Origin: Leisingera aquaemixtae
GTDB taxonomy: Bacteria > Pseudomonadota > Alphaproteobacteria > Rhodobacterales > Rhodobacteraceae
Length of the DNA: 64,000 nucleotides
Reading direction: 5' to 3'
Assembly: GCF_001458395.1 (NCBI RefSeq)
Contig: NZ_CYSR01000022.1
Location: 124,001-188,000 of the forward strand
Of the stretch, positions 9,670 through 17,048 are shown in pieces. Position numbers and translations under genes: made by a program. The notes under the pieces were generated by a model. It ran no database searches, was not told the origin of the DNA, and saw nothing but the letters and a program-made list of their open reading frames with translations. Each line of letters opens with the position of its first letter. Position 1 is the first letter of the stretch.

Positions 9670-9699
9670 CCGCTTTCGCGATAAAACTGTGCGTGCGGG

Positions 9700-9729
9700 T
9701 GATCCGGGGCGGCGGCGCCTGCGTAACCG
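9700..9729 (+). promoter_or_regulatory. RpoE-type promoter of the DUF1365-SDR operon
   Basis: -35 TGATCC (9700-9705), 18-bp spacer, -10 TAACCG (9724-9729). It stands back to back with the promoter of the opposite operon, the two -35 elements being 30 bp apart. The ATG of the DUF1365 gene begins only five bases after the -10 element, so the mRNA may be leaderless. Confidence 0.75.
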
Positions 9730-9733
9730 GTGC

Positions 9734-10498
9734 ATGATTGAGCATGTTTCAGCACAGACGTTTCACGCCCGCCGGGGGCGCCTGAAAAACGCCTTCCGCT
9801 ATGGCGTGGACTACGTTCTGACCGATATGACCAGTGGCGCGCTGCCGCTGCTGTCGCGCAACCGCTTCAATCTGTTTTCGATCCACGACCGCCGCCACGG
9901 CGGCCCGCGCGGCTGCGGCCGCGGCATCCTGTGGTTCCGGGAGGAGCTGGAGCGGCGCGGCTTTCCTTTGGAGGGCGCCCAGCTGCTGCTGCTGACCCAG
10001 CCGAGCTTCCTGTGGTTTCACTTCAACCCGGTCAGTTTCTGGATTGCGGTCAGGGACGGCAGCCCGCGTGCCTTTATCGCGGAGGTGAACAACACCTTTG
10101 GCCACCGCCACTGCTATTTCGCGGCGCACCCGGACTTCCGCCCGATCCGGCGCAGCGATGTGATCGAAGCGGAGAAGCTCATGCATGTCTCGCCGTTTCA
10201 GCAGGTCGCGGGGCGCTACCGGTTCAATTTCGGGATGACGGACCAAGCGTTCAACATCCGGATTTTCTATACCAACGGGGCCGAGGGCGTGCTGGCCACG
10301 CTGGACGGGCCGCGCCGCCCGGTGACATCCGGCGGCCTGCTGCGCGCCGCACTGCGCAGGCCCTTCGGGGCGGCCCGCGTGGTGGCGCTGATTTACTGGC
10401 AGGCGCTCAGGCTTTGGATCAAGCGGGCGCCGTTCCTGCGCAAGCCGCCGCCGCCAAAGCCGCTGATTTCCGACAGTTCGACATTTTCCGGAGGCTGA
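9734..10498 (+). CDS. DUF1365 domain protein
   Basis: 254-residue member of the DUF1365 family, biochemical role not established. Family features seen are HARRGRLKNAFRYGVDYVLTDM near the start, NRFNLFSIHDRRHGG, LLTQPSFLWFHFNPVSFW and EVNNTFGHRHCYF. The N-terminal block begins ten residues after M1, so a later start would remove conserved sequence, and no Shine-Dalgarno run precedes ATG 9734. With the promoter -10 ending at 9729, leaderless translation is the simplest reading. DUF1365 proteins are regularly encoded beside COG2907 flavoproteins and Cfa enzymes, as here across the divergent promoter, and are counted among RpoE-regulated genes in Rhodobacter. It is followed two bases later by the SDR gene. 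Confidence 0.87.
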   Translation: MIEHVSAQTFHARRGRLKNAFRYGVDYVLTDMTSGALPLLSRNRFNLFSIHDRRHGGPRGCGRGILWFREELERRGFPLEGAQLLLLTQPSFLWFHFNPVSFWIAVRDGSPRAFIAEVNNTFGHRHCYFAAHPDFRPIRRSDVIEAEKLMHVSPFQQVAGRYRFNFGMTDQAFNIRIFYTNGAEGVLATLDGPRRPVTSGGLLRAALRRPFGAARVVALIYWQALRLWIKRAPFLRKPPPPKPLISDSSTFSGG

Positions 10499-10500
10499 GC

Positions 10501-11226
10501 GTGACAGATTTTGCAGGCAAGACGATCTGGCTGGTCGGGGCCAGTCACGGGCTGGGGCGCGCGGTGGCGCGGAAGCTCGACCGGGCCGGCGCCCGGCTGA
10601 TTCTGTCGGCGCGGTCCGAAGACGCGCTGGAGGAACTGGCAAGCGAGCTGACGCAGGCGCGGGCGGTGCCTTTGGATGTGACCGATGCGGAGTCGGTCGC
10701 AGAGGCTGCCCGCCGGGCTGGTCCGGTTGATGCGCTGCTGTATAACGCCGGCGCTTATGAGCCGATGCGGACACAGGACTGGGATGCGGACGCGGTGCTG
10801 GGGATGAGCGACGTGAACTTCACCGGTGCGCTGCGGGTTCTGGGGCAGATCGTGCCGGCGTTCGTGAAGGCCGGGCGCGGCGACATCACGCTGGTCGGGT
10901 CCTTGGCCGGATACCGGGGTCTGCCGGCCTCCATCGGCTATGGCGCCAGCAAGGCGGCGCTGATCAGCCTGGCGGAAACCATGCGGCTTGACCTGAGAGA
11001 CAGCGGCGTCACCGTCCGCGTGGTCAATCCGGGCTTTATCAAAACCCGGCTGACGGACAAGAACAGCTTTAAGATGCCGCAGCTGATGGAGCCTGAGGAG
11101 GCCGCCGGGCATGTGGTGTCCGCGATGCGCTCGCGGCGGTTCCGGACGGATTTCCCGCGTCCCTTTTCCTATGCGATCAGAGCGTTTGAGCTGCTGCCCG
11201 ACTGGCTGGTCTACCGCGGCAAGTAA
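10501..11226 (+). CDS. short-chain dehydrogenase/reductase
   Basis: 241-residue classical SDR. The cofactor motif is IWLVGASHGLGRAVA, followed by LYNAGAYEP, the catalytic serine in LVGSLAGYRG and YGASKAAL with the Y-x3-K pair, then VRVVNPGFIKTRLTD. The start is a GTG at 10501, chosen because it directly follows the DUF1365 stop and has GGAGG about eight bases upstream; the open frame further upstream lies over the DUF1365 gene. Second gene of the divergent RpoE-type operon. Substrate unknown; an acyl or aldehyde product of membrane oxidation is possible. It converges on chrR. Confidence 0.87.
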   Translation: MTDFAGKTIWLVGASHGLGRAVARKLDRAGARLILSARSEDALEELASELTQARAVPLDVTDAESVAEAARRAGPVDALLYNAGAYEPMRTQDWDADAVLGMSDVNFTGALRVLGQIVPAFVKAGRGDITLVGSLAGYRGLPASIGYGASKAALISLAETMRLDLRDSGVTVRVVNPGFIKTRLTDKNSFKMPQLMEPEEAAGHVVSAMRSRRFRTDFPRPFSYAIRAFELLPDWLVYRGK

Positions 11227-11266
11227 GCGGGGCCGCCGCACGGGCAGCGCCCCCGGCTTGCGGGCC

Positions 11267-11902
11267 TCAGATCCGGAACAGCGGCTGCAGCAGGCGCGGC
11301 ATCAGCGCCTTGAACCGCAGCGGCGCGTCGGTGGCCGCCAGGCAGATGCAGGGATCGCCGGGATCTGCAACCGGCGTATGGTCCAGGTCCTCGTCACCGA
11401 TTTCGACATCGCCCACACCAAACCGCCCGGTCTCGTCGCTGAAGCTGCCCTGCAGCACCAGCGTCAGCTCCAGCCCGTTGTGGCTGTGATCCGGCACCGC
11501 CTGGCCCGCAGGGATATACAGCAGCCGGGCGGATCCCGCCGCATCTTCGAACAGGATGTCCTGTTTCACCCCCATGCCCAGTGTCTTCCAGCGCAGCGGC
11601 CGCCCTTTCAGCGACTGCATCACCGGCCCGGGGTAGATCCCGGCGGCGTCATACACCGGCTCCGGCGCTGCGGGGGCATCCAGCTGCGCCATCAGTTTCG
11701 GCTTTGCGTCCTGCGTCAAGGCCGCGCAAGCGGACGTTTCCAGCAGCGCGCCGCCAACCGCCTGATGCGCGCCAAGCGCCGCCTGGCAGTCGCGGCAATA
11801 GGACAGGTGGCTGGCGACAACCATGGAATAGGCGTGCGGCAGGCTGCCGGACGCATAGGCCGCGATCATCGGATCGGGGATGTGATGTGTGATTGCAGGC
11901 AT
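11267..11902 (-). CDS. chrR: ChrR-type zinc anti-sigma factor
   Basis: 211-residue anti-sigma factor that holds RpoE inactive until singlet oxygen appears. The N-terminal zinc anti-sigma domain has H6, H32, C36 and C39 (ASHLSYCRDC). The C-terminal cupin has H139, H141, E145 and H175 (DHSHNGLELTLVLQG), with exactly the spacing of the zinc ligands of Rhodobacter ChrR. The ATG at 11902 directly abuts the rpoE stop with no gap, so the two are coupled and made in ratio. Cytoplasmic. Release of RpoE would turn on the four TGATCC promoters nearby, including that of this operon. Confidence 0.93.
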   Translation of the reverse strand: MPAITHHIPDPMIAAYASGSLPHAYSMVVASHLSYCRDCQAALGAHQAVGGALLETSACAALTQDAKPKLMAQLDAPAAPEPVYDAAGIYPGPVMQSLKGRPLRWKTLGMGVKQDILFEDAAGSARLLYIPAGQAVPDHSHNGLELTLVLQGSFSDETGRFGVGDVEIGDEDLDHTPVADPGDPCICLAATDAPLRFKALMPRLLQPLFRI

Positions 11903-12457
11903 TCAACGCAATCCTTTTAGTTCCTTGCGCAGCCGCCCAAGGCCAAGGCGGATACGCGACTTTACTGTTCCCAGCGGCAAGCCGGTCTGGGTGCTGATCT
12001 CCTGATGGGTCAAATCCCCGATATAGGCCTTTTCGATCATCTCCTTCTGATCGGGGTGAAGCTGCTGGATCGCCTGTTTCAGGTGCAGGGCCTCCTGCTC
12101 CAGGGCGAGGATCTGGCTGGCGTCGGGCTCGGCTCCGGGATCCTCTCCCAGTTCATCGGGCACCGGCCGGCTTTCCTTGCGGATGATATCTATATGGCGG
12201 TTGCGGGCGATCTGGTAGATCCAGGCCGACGCCTGCGCCTTGTGCGGGTCAAACATCGCCGCCTTGCGCCAGATCGTCAGCATGACGTCCTGGACGATTT
12301 CCTCGGCAAGCGCAGGCCGCGCGCCGCAGCGGATGATGAACCCCTTGAGCCGCGGGGCCAGGAAATCGAACATGTCGCCGAACGCCGCACGGTCCCGGTG
12401 GTCGCGCACAGCCAAAAGCCAGACGGTCAGCTCAGAATAGGTTTTGTCTTTTGACAC
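11903..12457 (-). CDS. rpoE: ECF sigma factor RpoE (singlet-oxygen response)
   Basis: ECF sigma factor partnered with ChrR. Region 2 contains AFGDMFDFLAPRLKGFI, QDVMLTIWRKAAMFD and SAWIYQIARNRHID. Region 4 holds QQLHPDQKEMIEKAYIGDLT and the helix-turn-helix GLPLGTVKSRIRLGLGRLR. From GTG 12457 (GAGGG upstream) it has 184 residues and begins about 13 residues before LAVRDHRD, matching the start of Rhodobacter RpoE. An in-frame ATG at 12532 would add 25 residues. It lies only five bases after the promoter -10 and would need leaderless translation. The stop abuts chrR. Autoregulation is implied by the TGATCC promoter just upstream. Confidence 0.9.
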   Translation of the reverse strand: MSKDKTYSELTVWLLAVRDHRDRAAFGDMFDFLAPRLKGFIIRCGARPALAEEIVQDVMLTIWRKAAMFDPHKAQASAWIYQIARNRHIDIIRKESRPVPDELGEDPGAEPDASQILALEQEALHLKQAIQQLHPDQKEMIEKAYIGDLTHQEISTQTGLPLGTVKSRIRLGLGRLRKELKGLR

Positions 12458-12536
12458 TACTGCTTTGCCCTCAGGGGATGCCCGAAGCACAGCGGTTTTT
12501 CCGGGCGGCCTATCCAAGTTTAGTGTCAGCATAGTC

Positions 12537-12566
12537 CGGTTACGGAGCGCTGGGAAAGTTGGATCA
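12537..12566 (-). promoter_or_regulatory. RpoE-type autoregulatory promoter of rpoE-chrR
   Basis: Read on the minus strand: -35 TGATCC (12566-12561), 18-bp spacer, -10 TAACCG (12542-12537). The distance from the -10 to the next ATG (12532) is the same four bases as at the DUF1365 gene. The preferred GTG start of rpoE is at 12457. Confidence 0.75.
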
Positions 12567-12616
12567 CGGGCTATCGCATTTTTTACGCGGGGCAGATGCC
12601 GGCAGTGCAGGCAAAC

Positions 12617-12646
12617 TGATCCGCCTGCGGCGGCGGCGCGTAACAG
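12617..12646 (+). promoter_or_regulatory. RpoE-type promoter of the SDR gene at 12678
   Basis: -35 TGATCC (12617-12622), 18-bp GC-only-like spacer, -10 TAACAG (12641-12646). It faces away from the rpoE promoter. The start codon at 12678 lies 31 bases after the -10 with AAGAAGG in between, so this mRNA has a normal leader, unlike that of the DUF1365 gene. Confidence 0.72.
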
Positions 12647-12677
12647 CAGCAAACAGCTCTCAAGAAGGTGACTGCTT

Positions 12678-13394
12678 ATGCGCAATATTGTTGTCAGCGG
12701 CGGGTCCGGGGCGATCGGGTCGGCCTTTGTTGACGCACTGGCCCGCAAGTACCCGCAGGCCCGCATCCACAGCCTGTCCCGCAGCCCGGACGCCCGTGTC
12801 CCGGAGGGCGTGCACAGGCTGCAGGTGGATTACCTGGACGAGGACAGCCTGCAAGCCGCGGCGGAACAGGCCGGCAAGGCGGGTGCGGTTGATCTGATGA
12901 TCCTGGCGGGGGGAATCCTGCATCAAGGGGATATGATGCCGGAAAAATCGCTGCGGGAGCTGAGCGCCGAAAAACTCCTGGCGCTGTTCACCGCCAACAC
13001 GGTCGTCCCGGCCCTGACCGCCAAGCATTTCCTGCCGCTGTTGCCGCGGGCCCGGCGGGGCGTTTTCGCCGCCCTGTCCGCCCGGGTCGGCAGCATCTCC
13101 GACAACCATCTGGGCGGCTGGTACTCCTACCGGGCGTCCAAGGCCGCGCTGAACATGATCATCCGCAATGCCGCGATAGAAATCCGCCGCCGCAACCCGC
13201 AGGCCATTGCCGCCGGGCTGCATCCCGGCACGGTGGAAAGCGGCCTGTCCCAGCCCTTCCTGCGCAACGTCGCCCCGGAGAAACGCTTCTCGCCGCAGTA
13301 TGCGGTGTCCCGGATGCTGGATGTGATCGCCGCCCTGACGCCTGACGACAGCGGCCAGTGTTTCGCCTGGGACGGCAGCCTTATCGAACCCTGA
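12678..13394 (+). CDS. SDR family protein, C-factor-like
   Basis: 238-residue SDR related to the CsgA/C-factor group. It has the motif IVVSGGSGAIGSAFVDAL at the N-terminus, LMILAGGIL (the NAG position), the serine in ALSARVGSISD and YRASKAALNM with Y-x3-K, then GLHPGTVESGLSQPF. It starts at ATG 12678 behind AAGAAGG and its own TGATCC promoter, so it should belong to the RpoE regulon. It is transcribed divergently from rpoE-chrR and is monocistronic. Function in stress unknown; an NAD(P)-dependent reduction of a carbonyl is what the fold allows. Confidence 0.87.
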   Translation: MRNIVVSGGSGAIGSAFVDALARKYPQARIHSLSRSPDARVPEGVHRLQVDYLDEDSLQAAAEQAGKAGAVDLMILAGGILHQGDMMPEKSLRELSAEKLLALFTANTVVPALTAKHFLPLLPRARRGVFAALSARVGSISDNHLGGWYSYRASKAALNMIIRNAAIEIRRRNPQAIAAGLHPGTVESGLSQPFLRNVAPEKRFSPQYAVSRMLDVIAALTPDDSGQCFAWDGSLIEP

Positions 13395-13771
13395 CCCGCC
13401 GCAAGCGCCAGAGCTGCCCCGAAGGTCTTTATCCGGGCTAAGGGCGGGCGCGGGATGGAAGGCTGGCGTCCCTTTCGCGGAAGCGGAGCCCAAATTTCTG
13501 GCACAATGACCCTCTCTGCCTGGCCGTATGCGGCAGGCTCCGCCGCAAATGCGCACTCTAGGTAAAAAACATTTCCGGAAAATAAAAAATGTCTTTGTGA
13601 TGCGCCTTCTTCCTCGCATCATTCTCTTGAGACCAGATGAGTCCGCACGCCGGCCCTGATCTGGTGCGCTTGACACCGGCCCGCCCCGTCTGAGGCGGCT
13701 GCGCACGCCGGGAGATAAAAGCCGAGGCAACACACTCGGCAAAATGGCAATGAACCGGGAGGAAAATTCAA
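13395..13771 (+). other. 377-bp intergenic region ahead of the Amt-like gene
   Basis: No gene is seen here. It holds a 10-bp palindrome TTTCCGGAAA at 13572-13581 in an AT-rich stretch, an inverted repeat TGATGCG/CGCATCA (13598-13604 and 13615-13621) and a strong ribosome site GGGAGG shortly before ATG 13772. These may be binding sites for control of the transporter gene; I cannot name the regulator. Confidence 0.5.
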
Positions 13772-15145
13772 ATGTCATTGGACGTGAGCACAATATTTGC
13801 TCAGCAAGTCACTCTGAACTCGCTGGTGCAGAACATTCTGTACGCATCGGGGATCGTCGGGGCAATTCTGGTGGTTGTCGGGCTTCTGCTGATCGACGCG
13901 GGCACCGCGCGCCGCAGGAACCTGTTCAACTCGACCATCGAAAAGACGCTGGGCTTCTTCCTGGGGTTTGCCACCTACTACGTCATCGGGTTCGGCCTGT
14001 GGGCCGGGCAGTATTACATCATGGAAGGCGCGACCATGATGGATTCCATCAACGACTGGTGGCTGGGCGGCGCGATGACCAACGCCATGGCGCATCACAC
14101 CGATCCGGGGACCTTTCCGGGGCTGAACACCTTCCAGATCTTCATCTTCTTCCTGGCGGTGTTTGCCGGGATCATCAACATCCTGCTGCATTTCGCGGTG
14201 TCGGAGCGGATGAAGGCCCCGGCCTATTTCATCACCTGCATCGTCGCCGCGGTAGTGTCCTCGGCACTCAGCTGGGCCACCTGGGGGTCGGTCGGGCCGC
14301 TGACCAATGCGGGTTTCCATGACTTCTTTGGCGTTGGTTTTGTGTATCTGTTCCCTGCGGGCATGGCGCTGGTGTTCACCCCGAAGCTGGGCGCGCGCCC
14401 CGGCATGATGGCACCGCACCCGCGGATCTCGGCCTATCTGGCGCCCAGCATCGGCCTGTGCGCGCCGGGCCTCCTGCTGATCTTTGCGGGGCTGCCGATG
14501 GTGATCCTGTCCTGCCTGTTCTTCTTTGATCCCGAAGCGCTGGCAGTGAGCGTCACCATGGCCGACACCAGCGTCGGTATCGCGATCAACAACTACGCGA
14601 TGGTCTGGGCCGGCGGCGCGATCACGGGCCTGCTGATTGCCTATTCGACCGGCAAATACGCCTATACTCTGCTTGGCCCGCTGGCGGGCTATGTCGCCGG
14701 GGCATCGGGTTTCGATGTCTACCTGCCCTGGCAGGCCTTCATCGTCGGCCTTGCGGCGCCGTTTGTGGCCTACGCGGTGTATGAGTTCACGCTGAAGCGC
14801 GGCATTGATGAGCACAAGCTGTTCCCGCTGTTCCTGGGCGCGGGCGTCTTCGGGATGGTCATGCTGGGGATTTTCAAGGCCGGCACCCCGCGCGGCGGCT
14901 ACTTCGGCATCGAGGAGGGCGCCTATGCGTTCCAGCACGGGGAAATCTCGCTGGTGATGCAGCTGGCGGGCACGGCTGCCTGCATCGGCACCGGCGTGGT
15001 CACGGCGCTGATCCTGTCCTTCATCCTGGAGCGCACCGTGGGCCTGCGGGTGCATGAGGACGACCAGATCGAGGGCCTGGACGGCAAGATCTGGGATCTG
15101 GAGCCTGACGTGCTCACCCACGCGGACAGCGTGCAGAACGCCTGA
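13772..15145 (+). CDS. Amt-family (ammonium transporter-like) membrane protein lacking the twin histidines
   Basis: 457-residue protein with about 11 membrane segments and Amt-like layout. In the first Amt signature the aspartate is kept (DFFGVGFVYLFPAG), but the position eight residues on, where Amt channels carry the first pore histidine, is tyrosine. The second signature, usually with an HGVGG core, reads FLGAGVFGMVMLGIF without histidine. The twin-histidine conduction site therefore seems absent and ordinary ammonium transport is doubtful. No GlnK gene is adjacent, which also differs from glnK-amtB operons. It is followed by a strong terminator and by a convergent GntR gene that may regulate it. 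ATG 13772 has GGGAGGA upstream. Confidence 0.75.
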   Translation: MSLDVSTIFAQQVTLNSLVQNILYASGIVGAILVVVGLLLIDAGTARRRNLFNSTIEKTLGFFLGFATYYVIGFGLWAGQYYIMEGATMMDSINDWWLGGAMTNAMAHHTDPGTFPGLNTFQIFIFFLAVFAGIINILLHFAVSERMKAPAYFITCIVAAVVSSALSWATWGSVGPLTNAGFHDFFGVGFVYLFPAGMALVFTPKLGARPGMMAPHPRISAYLAPSIGLCAPGLLLIFAGLPMVILSCLFFFDPEALAVSVTMADTSVGIAINNYAMVWAGGAITGLLIAYSTGKYAYTLLGPLAGYVAGASGFDVYLPWQAFIVGLAAPFVAYAVYEFTLKRGIDEHKLFPLFLGAGVFGMVMLGIFKAGTPRGGYFGIEEGAYAFQHGEISLVMQLAGTAACIGTGVVTALILSFILERTVGLRVHEDDQIEGLDGKIWDLEPDVLTHADSVQNA

Positions 15146-15161
15146 TCCCGCCCGCAACCGC

Positions 15162-15191
15162 AAAGGCCCCGGCATCTGCCGGGGCCTTTTT
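15162..15191 (+). terminator. rho-independent terminator after the Amt-like gene
   Basis: Perfect 9-bp stem GGCCCCGGC/GCCGGGGCC with a four-base loop, followed by TTTTT and preceded by AAA. It lies 20 bp after the Amt-like stop and can act in both directions between the convergent genes. Confidence 0.88.
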
Positions 15192-15220
15192 CCGTGGCCG
15201 GACCGGCTCCCGCCCGGGCA

Positions 15221-15925
15221 TCAAAGATGCGTGGTCAGCTTGTAGCCCGGCGCAAAGTACAGTTTGGCCAGCGTCACCGGGCTGCCGCGCAGCCAGGTGA
15301 TCCGTTCCGCGGTGAACACCGGATCCCCGAGCGGCGCATCCAGAAACTCCGCCACCGATTGATCCGCCTTGGTGGCCATGAAGCTCAGCTCAAGATTGGT
15401 GAACGGCACTTTCTGCACCAGCCAGTCATTCGGACCCGAGTGCGAAAAATCCGCCTCCAGCACCTCCGGGACGCTGCCAGGGATGATCCAGCGGACCTCG
15501 TACTGGAAAGGGGCGTTGTCCGCATAATGCATGCACCTGACATGCAGCACCTCCTGGCCCTGCGGCAGATCAAGCCGCGCCGACAGCCAGGCGGGCGCGG
15601 CGGCCACGCTGCGCTCCACCAGCGCATAGCGGTACTCCGCGCCGGTTCCGGCGATCTCATCGCGCACCAGCGGGATGGAGAACTGCGCCTTGCGCACCGG
15701 CGAATTCAGCACCCTTGTGCCCGCCTTGCGCTTGCGTTCCAGGAAGCCTTCCTCGGCCAGTTCCCTCAGGGCCCGGTTGACGGTGGTGCGGGTGCTGGAA
15801 AACTCCTCCGCCAGGTCGGTCTCGCTCGGCAGCAGGCTGTCGGGCGCCCAGATCCGGTTCTGGATCCGGTCAAGAACGACCTGCTTGATATCCCGGTAGC
15901 TCATGTTCTGGCGCGGTGCTGCCAT
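15221..15925 (-). CDS. GntR family regulator, HutC/UTRA type
   Basis: 234-residue DNA-binding regulator. The N-terminal winged helix has [33 protein letters not shown] near residues 30-60. The C-terminal UTRA ligand domain follows, with [22 protein letters not shown] and [22 protein letters not shown]. Start at [14 protein letters not shown] (15925) rather than the longer frame, since the first eleven codons of the frame fall outside the fold. HutC-type regulators are usually repressors that sense a small metabolite such as urocanate; the effector is unknown here. Its gene faces the Amt-like gene and the promoter region at 15926-16052 is AT-rich. Confidence 0.88.
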   Translation of the reverse strand: MAAPRQNMSYRDIKQVVLDRIQNRIWAPDSLLPSETDLAEEFSSTRTTVNRALRELAEEGFLERKRKAGTRVLNSPVRKAQFSIPLVRDEIAGTGAEYRYALVERSVAAAPAWLSARLDLPQGQEVLHVRCMHYADNAPFQYEVRWIIPGSVPEVLEADFSHSGPNDWLVQKVPFTNLELSFMATKADQSVAEFLDAPLGDPVFTAERITWLRGSPVTLAKLYFAPGYKLTTHL

Positions 15926-16052
15926 GGTGCCTCTCAGGGTCATAAAGAAATTTAACACCTATAAGAATACACATAATCCCCGGGCAGGGAAGCGGCATCC
16001 CGCCGTTTCGGCCTGGGCGCGCGGGCAGGGGCGCCTGCCGGGCGTCAGCCGC

Positions 16053-16922
16053 TCAGAACCACTGACCGGGTTCCATCAGCCCCAGATCCAGCAGCTGGCG
16101 CGAGTGCCACTCGAACGGCGCGGAATTGTGCCAGCGGAAGGTTGCGATATCAAAGGTGGAGCCGGGGTTGCGCTTCAGCGCCTTTGCGGTGCGGAAGGAG
16201 CAGACGGCAGCGGTCAGGTTGTGATGCCAGGGGCAGGCATAGGTGTTGTATTCCGGATCGTTGAAAATGTGGCCCTGCTGCAGCTTCAGCCCCGGCTTGG
16301 CCCGGAACAGCGAAATCCGGTCGATCTTGCGGCTGGCCGGGGGGATGTGCTCCTCGAACCGCCAGCGCACGCCGCCGAAAAAGTCCAGCTGCCGCTCGTG
16401 GGGTTGGCCGGATGCGGGGTCGGTGCGCGCCTGGGCGTAATAGCCGGACTTATCCAGATGGGCATTTTCCAGCGACACCGCACCGGGGCAACTGTCCAGA
16501 TCGCCCGCATAAAGGTCGATCACATAGCTGAGCATCGCATCGCGCCGCTCCTCGGTGTGAAAGGTCAGCATCTCGCCGATGCTGCGGGTCTCGCAGAACG
16601 GGTAGAACAGGTATTCCGCATTGTAGCAGTAATACAGCCAGCAGCCCGGCCGCGCCGCAGCAATGACCGCGTTGACGGCATCGGTGACCGCGCCCTCCGG
16701 CCCGCAGTCAAACGGCACCCGGTGCACCTTGGCGCGCACGTCCTGCGGCAGGTCGAAGGCATCCGGCATCAGCGCGGCCACCGCTTTGAAGCCGCATTGC
16801 AGGTGGTGGCGCAGGGTGGTGGCAATCTCCACCTCATCCTCGATGAACACCAGCGCCACCGGGCCTTTGGCCAGCAGCACCTTGCCCTGCTTCAGGAAAT
16901 CCTCCAGCGAAGAATGCATCAT
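16053..16922 (-). CDS. glycosyltransferase family 2-like hypothetical protein
   Basis: 289-residue protein, start at the double ATG 16922/16919. The N-terminus ([21 protein letters not shown]) resembles the nucleotide-sugar half of GT2-like proteins of Rhodobacteraceae, and the second half has the acidic LYAGDLDSC and many aromatic residues ([20 protein letters not shown]). No signal peptide or membrane segment. It is transcribed divergently from miaB with 126 bp between. The much longer open frame upstream is antisense to miaB and is not coding. Sugar donor and acceptor cannot be predicted, and the family assignment is only moderately certain. Confidence 0.55.
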   Translation of the reverse strand: MMHSSLEDFLKQGKVLLAKGPVALVFIEDEVEIATTLRHHLQCGFKAVAALMPDAFDLPQDVRAKVHRVPFDCGPEGAVTDAVNAVIAAARPGCWLYYCYNAEYLFYPFCETRSIGEMLTFHTEERRDAMLSYVIDLYAGDLDSCPGAVSLENAHLDKSGYYAQARTDPASGQPHERQLDFFGGVRWRFEEHIPPASRKIDRISLFRAKPGLKLQQGHIFNDPEYNTYACPWHHNLTAAVCSFRTAKALKRNPGSTFDIATFRWHNSAPFEWHSRQLLDLGLMEPGQWF

Positions 16923-17048
16923 GCCCGTCTGCCCCTGCCTTTCTGGCCTTTGCGGCCAAAATCGGGTAATTCCGGCGTCATTGCAAGCATCGGCATTTGC
17001 CTGTATGGCAGGCCGCTGACCCCGGATCAGGCTAAAAGGCTGAGACTC

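Noticed and set aside
13499-13520. TGGCAC that looked like half of a sigma-54 promoter before the Amt-like gene
   Set aside because: The GC of the -12 element is not at the required 10-bp distance from the GG.
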